Source: Leptodontidium sp. MPI-SDFR-AT-0119
Taxonomy: Eukaryota > Ascomycota > Leotiomycetes > Helotiales > Leptodontidiaceae
Reading direction: 5' to 3'
Length of the DNA: 64,000 nucleotides
Assembly (NCBI GenBank): GCA_020726505.1
Contig: JAHLEZ010000016.1
Coordinates: 1,736,001 to 1,800,000 of the forward strand
The notes under the pieces are model-generated. The model saw only the letters and a program-made list of their open reading frames with translations. It was not told the origin of the DNA and ran no database searches. Below, piece by piece: positions 11,229 through 22,440 of this stretch. Each line of letters starts with the position of its first letter. Within the stretch, counting starts at the first letter, position 1. The position numbers and the translations under genes are program-made.

Positions 11229-12833
11229 CTACGGAGGTACAGTAGTGAAGTATGGTAATAGCACTAGCAAGGCCCCCTAGCTTATAACAACACTTAACCT
11301 AAATGAGTAACACATAAACGCGATGCTCTTAACACGTGTTTATATTAATTTCTAAGTGTATTTTAATGATTTTATTATTTAATTAATAAACTTTATACTT
11401 GAAGATAAACTTTTTAATAATTATTAAGTTTCCTCTTGTAGCTCTAAATAATCTTATACTATATCCTCTTATTAAATACACAAAAGCTCCCGAGTTAATA
11501 CGAGATCAACGATGAGATATTTAACTTCTCTATTTAATAAGCTGGTCTTATAGTGAAATTAATAAACAGTTTACCTTTGGACCTACGATTTAGCAAATTC
11601 AATAAGCTTGTACTTCTCAACCTACTCTTATAAAGAAATCTCGTCGTCTTCTAGTACTTGAATAAGCTTAAATTAAGGAGTTAATAGAGTTCGTTTACGC
11701 ATTCGTAAAGAATTATTAAATATCCTTTACTTAACTTACGGTTGTAATAGATTTTAGTATTAAAAGGGATACTATTTATATAGCTCTTCTCTACTCTAGG
11801 AAGGTTTTTATTAACGATTGGCTATAAGAAAGCCTCTAATCTCTACGGCGAATTAATGAAAACGATTAAAATAAGCGAGAGAGTATATAAATTAAACAAT
11901 CAATTAATAGTATTAAATCCTTTAAACAAACGAAACTTAGATTACCGAAGAACGGCATACACGTACTTAGGTTACCCGGCGACTTAGAGAAGAATGGGGT
12001 TCTACTTGTATAATAGAGAAACACTAGTAAAAGAAGGGTTAAATGTTTTAGGGTTATTTTTATAAGTATATACAAGGACCTAATATATTTTGGGGAAAAT
12101 ATTAGGAATCTATTAGGAAAGACTTGTATTAAGCTTATATAATTCTAATTATTTATAGATTAATAAGACGTGAAGGAATTAATTTTGTTTTAATACAAAA
12201 TAGAGCTCCTAATTATGCAGTTACTAATACGATAGTAAATTTACGAGAACAAGGAATTGTTATTATCTTTTAGCCACCATTCTCTCCTCATTTAAATCCA
12301 ATTAAAAGGGTATAATATATCATAAAGAATTACCTTTAAGATAATTACCTTAAAAATATAAATTATAATTAGTTAAGAACTACTATAAAAGACGTATAAG
12401 AAAAAGTAAGAGAATATAAGTTTAAGGAGTTAATTAAGAGCATACTAACACGTTATTAAATAGTTATTAAAGTTAATAGTTTGTTTATAAAGTATTAAGC
12501 TTAATAAATAATATTAAACTTATTAATTAAATAGCAAAATCATTAAAATACACTTAGAAATTAATATAAACGCATGTCAATAGCATTGTATTCATGTATT
12601 ACTGATTTAGGTTAAGTGCTATCATAACCAGGGGACCCCCTAGCTAGTTGTCGTACAGGTACGGGTACCTTGGCACATGGGGGCTCTGCTGACTAATTAG
12701 CCCCTATTCTTGCATGTAGTCGCTCATTACGAGCCTCCTTTACAGAATCAGACACCACTTTGAGAGCACCTCTGCGAAGCTCCACTTCTGTACCACACTA
12801 GTGCTATTACCACACTTCACTGTACCTCCGTAG
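11229..12833. mobile_element. Outer inverted-repeat element interrupted by a mariner
   Basis: Segment 11229-11267 (CTACGGAGGTACAGTAGTGA...GCACTAG) recurs inverted at 12798-12833 (CTAGTGCTATTACC...CCTCCGTAG) with small differences. The mariner-type element 11289-12622 sits inside, closer to the left arm. The remaining interior (12640-12797) is less AT-rich and has no recognisable gene. It is probably a non-autonomous element that later received the mariner; its family is not known. Confidence 0.55.
11289..12622 (+). mobile_element. Degenerate Tc1/mariner-type transposon
   Basis: Long terminal inverted repeats of about 100 bp flank it: the left begins near ACACTTAACCTAAATGAGTA and the right ends ...TTTAGGTTAAGTGC, with about 85 percent match by eye. 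Around 12180-12360 the plus strand translates, with stops, to a DDE transposase end: FVLIQNRAPNYA, then PPFSPHLNPIKRV, corresponding to the family's PPxSPDLNPIExxW. Many stops and high AT suggest RIP. No intact frame remains. Confidence 0.75.
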
Positions 12834-13540
12834 GTACCATATGGCCGTCTTTCGTATGTACGCCACTGGCGGATACTGGTAGCTTCGGCCCGCCCGGCCC
12901 GCCCGACCCGCAAGGCTGTATTTAGCCTAAACCAAACGTACCTCGTAATGCCCTCAAGGGACCAGGGTTGAACCCTTTGTAGACCACCGAAAGAAGCGAA
13001 TGCTAGCGAGTATTAGTTCCAACGGTCGCACGTTGTCCGCGCTCGTTTTTGTATGAGATTCCTCACCAAAAATCGCGATTGAAAATCTGAGCTGATTTTA
13101 CCCGCAAAATCGCAAGCGAACAAGTCTTAATAACACACGTTTTTACGAATAACTTTTGCGCCACTTCTAAAATAAAAATAAAAAATTGATGCATTAATAA
13201 TTCCCGAACCTGGCTAACTAGAGGCCATAAATGTACCCCTTTCATCCTCCTAGCCCTTCCTGCTCGACTCTCGACCTGCTCTGTTCGGACGATGCTAACC
13301 TATTTTATCGCGAATACCCTGGAACGCGGGAAGGCTGCTTAGGCGCTCCAATGAACCGATTATTCCTTGATACAGTGCGACCGTTAAGGCCTACTATTAT
13401 TCCACAGCATATAATAAGCTCCCAACCGGTAGCTTCCCATCCAATGCTAAAGAACCCGGCGGATGCTTTTACTAAGTTGTTATCAGTAATCGGTTCAAGG
13501 AGCAAGACGGCCCGGTCCGTACCCGTGATCTGGAAACAAG
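12834..13540. other. Gap upstream of the Zn2Cys6 regulator
   Basis: This 707-bp stretch holds the regulator's promoter. An open frame at 13231-13557 reads NPADAFTKLL near its end, faintly like a Copia RNase H tail, but it overlaps the regulator start and was not accepted as a gene. No TCGG-N3-CCGA site was seen here. Confidence 0.4.
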
Positions 13541-16421
13541 ATGGTTGTTGCGTCTAAGAAGGAAGTAAGTAGCCTCCTTCCATACTACAGGAAGGCCTTA
13601 CTGAAGGCATGTGGAGCTATCATTCGTTAACTTGAATGTTCTACCTTTAGCAGTGGGCGACCCACGATGCTGCGTGTACTATCTGCCGTACACGCAAGAT
13701 CCGATGTGGGAGAGAAAAGCCAATGTGCGGCTGTTGTATTCGAGATCAAGTTGAATGCGTGTATTCGCCGGCGGTCAAAAGAGTGAACCACGTGAAAGTG
13801 CTGTGAGTACGACTTCCCCTCTTGGCTCAACATACATCTAATGGATCGGTGGAACTCAGGTCGCAGAATCTCGGTGATATACAGGACCGCGTGGTTAAGA
13901 TGCAAGGGGAGCTGTCTTGGCTGACGACTGCGCTTAAGAGGTCGAATATCGCTGGACAGCCCGAGCTTACTCTGCCGAGAGACCTCTCAATAACCCATGA
14001 CAGCGAAGATGAGGTCGCTCCCATCCAGGCCGGTCACGTAGATCGCAATGGTGTGACGCAGATTGAGAGGTATTATGGCCCGAGGACGCTAGTCTCTTTA
14101 TGCCGCGACTTTGCGGCAGACCTGGCTTCGTGTTATGGCAATACCAACAACGAGGTTGTCACTGGTCTTGTCAATCACTTGCTGTTTGATTCTACCCGGG
14201 TTAACGAGGACTGCCTGGATCTTCTTGAGCTTGGATCAGGACGAACAGAGCTTAATACCTGCAATCTGCCCCCCAAACATCTGCTCTCTGTCATGCTGGA
14301 CAGTTTCATCAAGCAAGCAGACTATAGCACCAATATCTTCTGTCGTCGGAGCATACAAGAGGCCATCGAGCGCGTCTATGAGGAGCCGTCGACTCCAGCA
14401 TCGGAGCCATGGGCATTGTGCTTCAATCTCATCATACTGCTCACCCTGGGGTCCGACGACCCCGTTCGCAGTGACGACCCTTTTGTACGACCCATGCTTC
14501 AAGCAGCGCAGGCCATGGCAGAAAAACCAAGCCGCTTCATGTCAACGCGCTTCGCCAACGTCCAGGCCTTAGCACTTTTTGTGAGTAATGGATATTTCCC
14601 TTGGCCTCAGACAGATCTTGCTTCCTGGCTCATGGCTGTCAAGAAAGGTAGTCTGCCCTGCTAATGTTATACGTCACTGGACAGAGCCATTTCGTACAGC
14701 AATACCATACTGATAATCAGACGCTGGGTGATTCCTTCTTTGCTCGCGCTTGCGTTCTGGCTACGGAATCGGGCTTACACCAGGCCGACAGCGACCTCAG
14801 CCCAGCCTCGGACCTCTCTGTCGTCGAGGCAGAAGAGCGGCAAAAGGTTTTCAGGTCCTTGTACATTCGTGATCGATTCTCCATGATCGCATATGGAGCA
14901 TTGGCTTGGCTTCCAAGCGCGGATCAAAGAGGTTCACAAACACCTGACAAGTCGTCTGAGCCAGGGGGTATCGTATCAAACCAGCTTTATCCACAAGATA
15001 CCCCCCACTGGAAGCTGGCCGGAATCCAAGATGAGCTTCGTTGCCTGCTATACTCTACGGATACACCACCGGTGTCTAAATCGGGGAGGCGTGTTGCACT
15101 AGCACGGCTGCAACAGAAGCTCAAGACATGGGCAGAAACATATAAGATCCCGTCGCCGAATCGGCCCACCACCGTGCATGAAATATCGCTCCATCTCGCT
15201 TTTCTTGGTACACGCATTCGGATGTTGGAGAGTGAAAGTGATACAGGCGACGCTGCTTGCCTCGCCTTGGTGCAAGTGATAGACGACGCCCGTCTGAGCT
15301 GTCTTCTGATCGCCATTTCATGCAACCAGAATCTAGATCAGGCGTTGACGAGCCAAGTAGATAGTTTGCTCAGCAAGGCCCACTTTACTTCTCCCAAAGG
15401 CTTCGGCACACATTTGTGTCCCAGTGCGGCACTGCCAACATCAGTTTCGTCACCCTCTTCCTCTACTTTCTCCGCCGCGTTGGACGCACCACCGGGAATC
15501 AGGCCTCCGATACCAGGAGGCTCAAATTTCAGTAGTGTCCAAGATCCAATCCCGACACCGCTGCCGCTGCATCGCATTATGAATGTATTCCCTATTGCGG
15601 CCATCTTTGTGCTCGCAAGACACATTCTCGGTATAGACAGACGTGTCCCACCTTCTCAATCTGCTCCGGCCGCAGTCCAGAGTGATAAGAAAAGGACAAC
15701 CGAGATCACTCGCGATATCTTATTGCTTGAGGCGCTGCTCTTCTGCTTCCGCAGCAAAAAGCCGCCCTCTTCTATAGCAGATCGTGGGAACGTAAGTAGT
15801 GACACCCTGGGCTCTAAACTTGGCCGTACCATACAGAACTTAGTAAACATCATTCATGCCAGCATGAATCCGACTTGCCGCGTTGGCGCAGATGATGATA
15901 ACGATGGCGATGGTGAGCATGAAGATGGTGACGAGGACGACGACGAGGAGGAGGAGGATATGTATTCTTTCGAGCCTGTGCTTACACTGGAGTCCTCTCT
16001 ACCTCCAGACGCCTTCTCCAACTGCATGGGCATGCCCGGTCCCAGTTCCTACAGCAGCAATGGCATATCCCCATCCCAACTGAACGTGCCAAGGCAGTCC
16101 CCGTGGGATACGCCGCAAGATTCCATGTCAAATTCGTCTACTACGACGCCCATGTGGTCGGCGCAGGATTGGATTTCTCTGGCACCTCTCAACTCTCTAT
16201 CGACTATGATGCCTGAAAGGCAGTTCGACATCTCGACTTTCTTGGATCAGGTTGAGAAGTCGAATGTGGGTGTAAAGGATGGAGGTCAGGATCAAGGATT
16301 GCCGATGCAGCAACAGCAACAGCAACAGCAGGTACAGTGCGTATCTGAGCCGGCGAGGAGGAAACGGCCAAGGAAGAGGCCACGGGCGAAAGATCATCAG
16401 GTTCATGGAGAGCACAGCTAG
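13541..16421 (+). CDS. Zn2Cys6 transcription factor, probable cluster regulator
   Basis: Four exons (13541-13564, 13651-13802, 13860-14580, 14685-16421) give 877 residues. Exon 1 encodes only MVVASKKE. Exon 2 carries a complete binuclear zinc cluster, CTICRTRKIRCGREKPMC then GCCIRDQVEC, with spacing CX2CX6CX6CX2CX6C. Exon 3 starts with a coiled-coil-like linker (DIQDRVVKMQGELSWL), the usual dimerisation element. The middle region resembles the fungal regulatory homology domain (GDSFFARACVLATESGLHQ, RQKVFRSLYIRDR). The C-terminus has a long Asp/Glu tract around 15890-15960, a Gln run (16309-16331) and a basic tail (RRKRPRKRPR). The position between tailoring genes and the recurring TCGG/CCGA palindromes suggest it controls the cluster; this is inference. 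Confidence 0.93.
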
Positions 16422-17193
16422 ACAAGTCGTTCGTTTAGAACTGTCAGATTATTAGACTTTAGACTTAGTGACGTGCAGAATTGCCATTTCATATCCGTCA
16501 CGTTTCACCAGTCAGCTATGCTGTGGTTCGAGAGCGCAAAAACTGCTTGATTTCTCCTACTACCTACCGTGAAGGCTGTTTTATCCAAATCTTCTGCTAC
16601 TGAATAGTCGTAGCTCAAGCGAGTCAAGCTGAGAGAGGGCGCTTGAAGCCTTTTCAATAACAACGCTATTGGGATGGGTGGGCGTTGAAATCCTGGCTTA
16701 CCCTAGTCAAAGCTGGAGTCTGGAGTGTGTGACACCTCTGATGCGTGTCATCGGAGCGGGTGTATACAAGGGTTCCGGAGATTTAACACACAAAGGTACC
16801 ATATTCAATCTGAAAACATGTCCACTTTAGTTCACATCCTACCCTCTCTTTTATGTGCTGCGAAAAGTATATTTGATTGAATTCACATACAAATTTGGAA
16901 GGACACGGCTGGTTGAATGCTTTATGCTCCGCCAAGGGACTTAGACTAAAGCGAGGAACGGAAGTACAACGCAAAAGCCAATATGTGAGAGAAAAAGCCC
17001 CTAAGGAATGGGGGAGCTAGTCGATCCTGCCACCAAACTTTTGATCGACTTTTAGAATCATAGAATATAAGAGCTGGTGGTGTGCAAAGCTGGATATCAT
17101 CCCGTACTCCGACTGGCCTCGTCTACGCTGCAGCGACATGTTCGTCAATTCCCAACCTCCGACTAGCTCTCGAGCTCCTCCAACAACATTCGA
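16422..17193. other. Convergent 3' intergenic region
   Basis: This 772-bp gap lies between the convergent regulator and FSP1-like genes. No coding or repeat structure was recognised. Confidence 0.4.
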
Positions 17194-18456
17194 TCACGAT
17201 TCCTTAGCCCACTGCTTCCCACTCCATAAACCGCCCGTTGTCCACAGCCAGTAGTCCCGGCCCTTGATCAGCCACACCATGAAGCTGGGCAGCTGGAACC
17301 CCATGGCCGCGCCTACTCCCTTGTTCTTGCCAATTGGCACCATTTGCGTCTCCCGAAGGTCTGGCTTGAAAACTCTATCCTCTCCAACAGAGCTCTCCTC
17401 TCTCCCTGTGGCCAACAATAGGTCTCGCTTAATGTTTGCACACAAGATAGGAATCGCATCAAGGATAAGATGGATAGCAGGCCTGCTATACGATCCTACA
17501 TCGCCAACGGCGTAAATGCGCGGGCCGGCTTTATTGACACGCAAAGTAGAGGCGTTGGTATCGACACGTCCATCTGCTGTTAAGAACTCTTTGTTAATGA
17601 AGCTGGTATTTGGTATAGTCCCTGTCGCTGGAATGTAAAGGTCGGCTTCTAACGTTGATCCATTATCGAGAATTAATTTTGCCTTGGTCGCAATGCTGTC
17701 TGTGCCTGCACCTTCTGGGACTACGGTCTCGACTCGCGCGTTCTTAACCACAGTCACGCCGACCATGGCGAGGAATCCCTCGGCTTTCCTCGCAATGCTA
17801 GGTCGGAGGGCGGGCAGAATCTCTGAACCAGCAGTCACAACCGTGATAGAGACCTTGGGGTTCGCTAAGTTGGCACCAGATCGGCCGTTCAGGTACTCTC
17901 CGAGTTCGCCCGCTGTCTCGATACCCGCAGGACCTCCGCCAGCAATAACGATGCTCTTAGCAATCGGCAGTGCGCTCCGAAATGCGGCCCAGCTTGTTCG
18001 AAGGAAATCGTCGTCCCGGTTTAGACCGAGCAGTGGAGAAGGTGTGGAAGCGCCGGTTGCGATGATGAGGGCGTGAAAGGCTATCTTCTCAGTATTACTG
18101 CCGACTGTGAGGCTGACTGAGACAGTTCGCTCGACGTGGTCAAGCTCTACGGCTGCACCATTGACAAAGCGGAAATTGTTCTTGGGGTACTGCTCAAAGG
18201 CGTTTGGGATGCTGACGAAGAGTTTCTTCTGGTCGAACATGGTATCCGAAATCAACGCACGAGGGCAAGCGGGTCGACATATGACTTGTGGTGAAGGGCT
18301 GACCAAGACAATTTGATACGATGATCCCTTTCCGGGAAGCTGAGGAATAGCGTGCTTGAGGAGATAGTGGGCAGTAGAAATACCACTATAAGAACCACCG
18401 AGGATGACAATGTTCTTCTGCGATGCTAAAACTAGGGCGGGAGTGTCTGATGACAT
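17194..18456 (-). CDS. AIF/FSP1-like pyridine nucleotide-disulfide oxidoreductase
   Basis: This single-exon 420-residue flavoprotein of the Pyr_redox_2 family is most like AIFM2/FSP1-type NAD(P)H:quinone oxidoreductases. The first dinucleotide fold is NIVILGGSYSGISTAHYLL (residues about 14-32). The ATG motif is ALIIATGAS (about 130). The second fold is SIVIAGGGPAGIETAGELG (about 167-185), and the C-terminal FAD motif is PRIYAVGDVGSYSRPA (about 312). The length is normal and no defect was seen. It is divergent from the prenyltransferase over a 908-bp promoter with a TCGG-N3-CCGA site. It could oxidise or reduce a quinone or hydroquinone in the pathway, or be a housekeeping neighbour. Confidence 0.88.
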   Translation of the reverse strand: MSSDTPALVLASQKNIVILGGSYSGISTAHYLLKHAIPQLPGKGSSYQIVLVSPSPQVICRPACPRALISDTMFDQKKLFVSIPNAFEQYPKNNFRFVNGAAVELDHVERTVSVSLTVGSNTEKIAFHALIIATGASTPSPLLGLNRDDDFLRTSWAAFRSALPIAKSIVIAGGGPAGIETAGELGEYLNGRSGANLANPKVSITVVTAGSEILPALRPSIARKAEGFLAMVGVTVVKNARVETVVPEGAGTDSIATKAKLILDNGSTLEADLYIPATGTIPNTSFINKEFLTADGRVDTNASTLRVNKAGPRIYAVGDVGSYSRPAIHLILDAIPILCANIKRDLLLATGREESSVGEDRVFKPDLRETQMVPIGKNKGVGAAMGFQLPSFMVWLIKGRDYWLWTTGGLWSGKQWAKES

Positions 18457-18475
18457 GTTGACAGCGGGGAAGGAA

Positions 18476-18495
18476 GTCGTGTCGTGTCGTGTCGT
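18476..18495. repeat. (GTCGT)4 microsatellite
   Basis: Four perfect copies of GTCGT lie just upstream of the FSP1-like start codon, probably in its 5' UTR. Confidence 0.9.
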
Positions 18496-18574
18496 GTCTG
18501 AGTGCTTGGCCGGGTAACTGTGAATGTGGAAGCGTAGAATTGATAATTGAAGCTGGTGGACGAACGGCGAGTGG

Positions 18575-18578
<4 letters not shown>

Positions 18579-18614
<36 letters not shown>
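18579..18614. repeat. (GT)18 microsatellite
   Basis: Eighteen perfect GT units lie in the FSP1-like promoter or 5' UTR, about 125 bp upstream of the start codon. Confidence 0.95.
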
Positions 18615-18616
<2 letters not shown>

Positions 18617-18792
18617 TGCGATGAGGCGGAGGTAGATACAGGCAGGTGAGATTGAGGTGAATGGATTTGGAATTGAAAATGTAATGGAATGCCAGCCCCG
18701 GCCCCGTCACGAGATTAATGAGCCGAAGACAACATGGGTTGGTAAGCTGGCGATCTGTTGCAGTCTGGTGATAGTGATATGGCTAAGTACAA

Positions 18793-18812
18793 CAATGCAA
18801 TGCAATGCAATG
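18793..18812. repeat. (CAATG)4 microsatellite
   Basis: Four perfect CAATG units, followed by degenerate copies, lie in the divergent promoter. Confidence 0.9.
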
Positions 18813-19364
18813 TAGTGCAGTTCAATGCATGAAATTGCTGACAGGACAGGGAAGGGAGGGAGTCTAACCCGATTTGGCTGTTATTACCGTTGCATGACAC
18901 ACCTGCACCTGTCACCTCATTCTGAGCTTCGCCGCTGCGGCGAGTGACAGAGCATCTCAGTGACAGACCGGGCCGCTCTGTTATCTTCTGTTGTGTTCTG
19001 TTCTCTCCTCTTTTCTACTCAGTGGTCCCTCGCTCTTCGCTGCCTGCTTGTCCGAATGAAGCTCGCTCGCTCGGCCTCCGAATTCCATCGGCCGTCGGGC
19101 ACCGGGTACCGGGCACCGGCCGGGATGTGAGCGCAGCCGCTGCACCTACCCCTGGATAGGGCCGGCGAAGATACCTGCGTGGATATGATATGATATCTAC
19201 CTCTACATGAGGCAGATTCAACAAACAATGCAATTGCCAGAACCATGCACCCCCGGCTGCACGTCAAAACCAAAGCCGCAAGAAACAGATATCTCTTCAT
19301 CACCCCGCCAATAAACTAGGTTCGCTTTCAACCACCTTAGACACCTGAGGATTTGCGATCAATC

Positions 19365-20756
19365 ATGGCGAGCACTACTTCGTCCGCAGTGTTTCAGTCT
19401 CTGGATGGAGAGGCTGCAACCTGCAATGGAAAGGTGGATATGGTAGGAGTCACTCCATACTGGTGGAACACTAGTGGCCGTGACCTATCCAACATGTTGC
19501 ATGAGGCAAATTATCCAGAAGAAGTCCAACGCCAATTCCTGAGCTATTATCGAGACAACATCTGCCCATTGCTGGGAGCACGACCTGACAATAGCTCCGC
19601 GAAGAGCGGGGTCGGCTGGGACGGCAACCCCTTGGAGTATAGTTTCGAGTTGAGGGGTTCAACCAAGAAGAAGTCCGTTCGTTTTGTCGTCGACCTCAGT
19701 GAGCTCCGCCCGGCGGACAAGAACAACACTCTGAGCATGGCAACTACGCAGAAGGTGGTGGATGCTTTGGCCGAGAAGACCCCTGGCTTTGACGACACCT
19801 GGTACCGCGTGCTGAAGGAGTGGTTTGTCTACTCGCATCTCTCCCCGAGCGAGCAAGAGACCTTGATTGCCAAGGCAGGACAGCAGACTTCGGTGATTTT
19901 GGGCTTCGACATCTATCCCCATGTCACCAAAACCGACCGGCTTCCCGTCATGGGCAAGGTTTACTTCCCCCCCTGCTACGTGGCAGCGGACAAGGGAATG
20001 ACCCGCTGGCAGGCGGTCCGCTCAGCTCTTCAGCAGCTCCCAAGCATCGAATCGTTTCCAAACATCCTCAAATCGGCCAATATGATCAACGACTTCCTGT
20101 CCGACAAGCCGGAGGCGTGGCAAATGGGCACGCGGTACTTGGCCACCGATCTGGTAGCCCCGAGCAAGGCGCGCTTCAAGGTATACATGCGCTGCTTTGG
20201 AACGACCTTTGACGAGATCTGGGACTACTACACGCTCGGCGGGCGGATCCCGGATCTTGACGATGACAAGGAAAAGTTCCGAGACCTGATGGACTTCGTG
20301 AGCGGTACTACCTACGCCGAGACCAGGAGCAAGAATCAGATGGAACTGCCGCGGTTTACATCAGCCAGCCAGAAACTGACGGCCATTTACTTCTCCCTTT
20401 CGGCAGACAATCCGTATCCTGCCCCAAAACTCTGTGTGTACCCTGCCAACTTTGCGCCCAATGACGAAGTCATCGCGCGGGGACTGGACAAATGGCTGAG
20501 TAAGTACGGATGGTTCGATGGTGGGAAATCGATGGAGGAGCAGGTCAAAACTGTCTTGTAAGTGCTTCTTCATCCACCGACTCGATATCATCGCGGTTGC
20601 TAACACGAGGAAACAAACAGCACGCATCGCAAGCTGGAGCAGAAGACTGGAATCTTCACATTCATTGGTATCGGGAGGAAAGACGATCCCACCAAGAAAG
20701 ATTTGAGCATCCAGGTGTATCTGACCCCGGAGCTGTACGAAACCCCGCGATATTGA
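19365..20756 (+). CDS. DMATS-family aromatic prenyltransferase
   Basis: This ABBA-fold prenyltransferase is expected to transfer a dimethylallyl or longer prenyl group to an aromatic carbon without the DDxxD metal motif. The start is the ATG at 19365 (MASTTSS). One intron at 20558-20620 (63 bp) gives 442 residues, normal for the family. Signatures are GVTPYWWNTSGRDLSNML, SGVGWDGNPLEYSFELRGS, RFVVDLSELRP, VILGFDIYPHVTK, KVYFPPCYVA, RFKVYMRC and KLCVYPANF. The last exon gives GIFTFIGIGRKDDPTKKDLS and ends ETPRY. The VGWDG...EYSFE form looks more like enzymes acting on aromatic polyketides than on tryptophan, which is an impression. Together with the NR-PKS this suggests a prenylated polyketide. 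No defect was seen. Confidence 0.93.
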
Positions 20757-22440
20757 ATTTGTAGGCGGGAAAGGGGTTCTATTTGATTGCACTCTGAATA
20801 ACAATAAATGTATTGGCAGAAAGACTTCGAAGGAGAAGAGGGGCAATGAGCCAGAAACACACTTGGTAACCGTCTTTCTCGATGAGAATTTCTCAACTGT
20901 GTTCTGTCAGTCCAGCATGTCTGGATTCACGTAGTTCAGTGACCTTATGTAGCTAACACTTTCTGATTTTCTTCTCGATGATATGAAAACAGTTGTAATC
21001 CTCATTGTCCCTTTGTCAATTTCAGTGCTGTGTCCTGAAATATTCTTCACTAGTATAATTTACTTGGGTGGCTATCTGCCATATGCTAAAGTTGTATGTT
21101 CAGTGGTCTTATTTATATCGGTCAAATCTCTGTATATGATCTCGCAGGAGATTGCTCTTTACTACCAGTAGTCGCCCCACCAGCTGTTGTACGCGATAAT
21201 TTGGTTATCGGTCAAGATCCCCTTCCTCAGAACCTCAATTTTAGCACCATGGCCTAATATATCCACAGCCTTCACGTGTCGCTCGTGCCACTTGACGTCA
21301 ACATTATAGGCAAGACTCTGCGTTATTTTTGTCTATTTGGGGATTCGTAGCATCTATTTTGCTCCAAGTTGGGTTCTGGTGCCCCCTATGTCGACTCGTC
21401 GAGCGTCTGTGTTCTAACCTTAGTGGTATGGAGGATTTTGTTGGCTCCTACAATAGCCTAGCAGTAGTGGCTGACCTTTCGTGTTTTCATTACGTGTCAA
21501 CGCGCTACAAAGACTCATGAGTATTTAAAACCACGGCGAAAGTTGGCCCTTGAAACTACAAATCAAACGATGCTGCTGGAAGGAATTAAATGGTGCGGAA
21601 AGTGCTCTGGAGCCCACAGCGTCCACGAAGGAATAAGAGTCAATGATCATGGGGTATTCATGCAAGTGCCATTTGTTGCTCCGACTTTTTGCAGCCAATA
21701 CTGTGCAATCACGTAATCACATACAATGGGCCGCAACACTGTTTGCCATGTCGTTGGAGTAAATTACACGGGATAACAAGTGGACGCCCAAAAATGGATA
21801 TGGTGGCCCTCGCCCACAATTGTTTAACGGCGAAAAGGGACGAAGCCGATTTTGCAAGAGAGTGGGTTAGATCAACGAGATTCATGAATGTCCAAGGAAG
21901 TGTTGTGTCCCCAATTATTTCGTGTCCCCGGCCAGGCCCCCAGATTCTAAATAACCAAGAGTAATAGTCAGATGTCGGCCCGTTCCGGTATAAGCCAAAA
22001 ATAGCGGATATAATCCATACTCATATCATTTTTAAGCGAAACGGCGCGAAGCCGATTTTACAAGCTGTTGTACAACCCCCATACTACTATTTATTCGCGC
22101 GTTGTTGTAAAACTCACTACAGTTCGCTTGACTTGAGTTCGCCTTATTCTTATATCATTATACTTACCACTATTAGTGTTACTGTCATATGTCTCGAACG
22201 CTACCGTGAAGAGCCCAAAGACCTCAAGTCTAACACAGTGTGCACCCACGCCCTCAGTGTCTGGCAGTTCCTTCGCTTTAGCGTTAGGCCGGACAAGATT
22301 ACCGCAGCAGTCTGCGTGAGATACCCAAACTGTATAGCAAAACCATCGATCAAAAATGAAGAAAAATCATGCATATACGCCAACGCTAACGACGAATTTT
22401 GTGAAGTCGAAAGACTAGTACGTCGAATATGAAGATAATA
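20757..22440. other. Gene-poor region at the cluster edge
   Basis: This 1.7-kb stretch has no confident gene. On the minus strand 21332-21162 an open stretch of about 56 codons ends in AYNSWWGDYW and stop, preceded by a possible acceptor (ACGCAG). Its codon pattern looks coding (VKWHERHVKAVDILGHGAKI), so it may be the last exon of an unknown gene, but no upstream exon was found. From about 22440 the sequence becomes strongly AT-rich. Confidence 0.35.

Larger units (their letters stand above)
18457..19364. promoter_or_regulatory. Divergent FSP1-like/prenyltransferase promoter
   Basis: It holds TCGGCCTCCGA at 19071-19081 (TCGG-N3-CCGA, 284 bp before the prenyltransferase ATG). A perfect palindrome with 7-bp arms, TCGCCGC-T-GCGGCGA, lies at 18929-18943. 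There is also a GC-rich cluster with repeated CACCGG near 19098-19120. Several microsatellites lie on the FSP1 side. The first site matches the class seen in the O-methyltransferase and DUF3237/monooxygenase promoters. Confidence 0.6.

Noticed and set aside
13231..13557. 108-codon open frame upstream of the regulator
   Set aside because: It overlaps the regulator's first exon, has no domain, and only a weak NPADAFTKLL resemblance to a Copia tail.
22133..22432. 99-codon plus-strand frame near the cluster edge
   Set aside because: No motif; it lies at the border of AT-rich repeat DNA.
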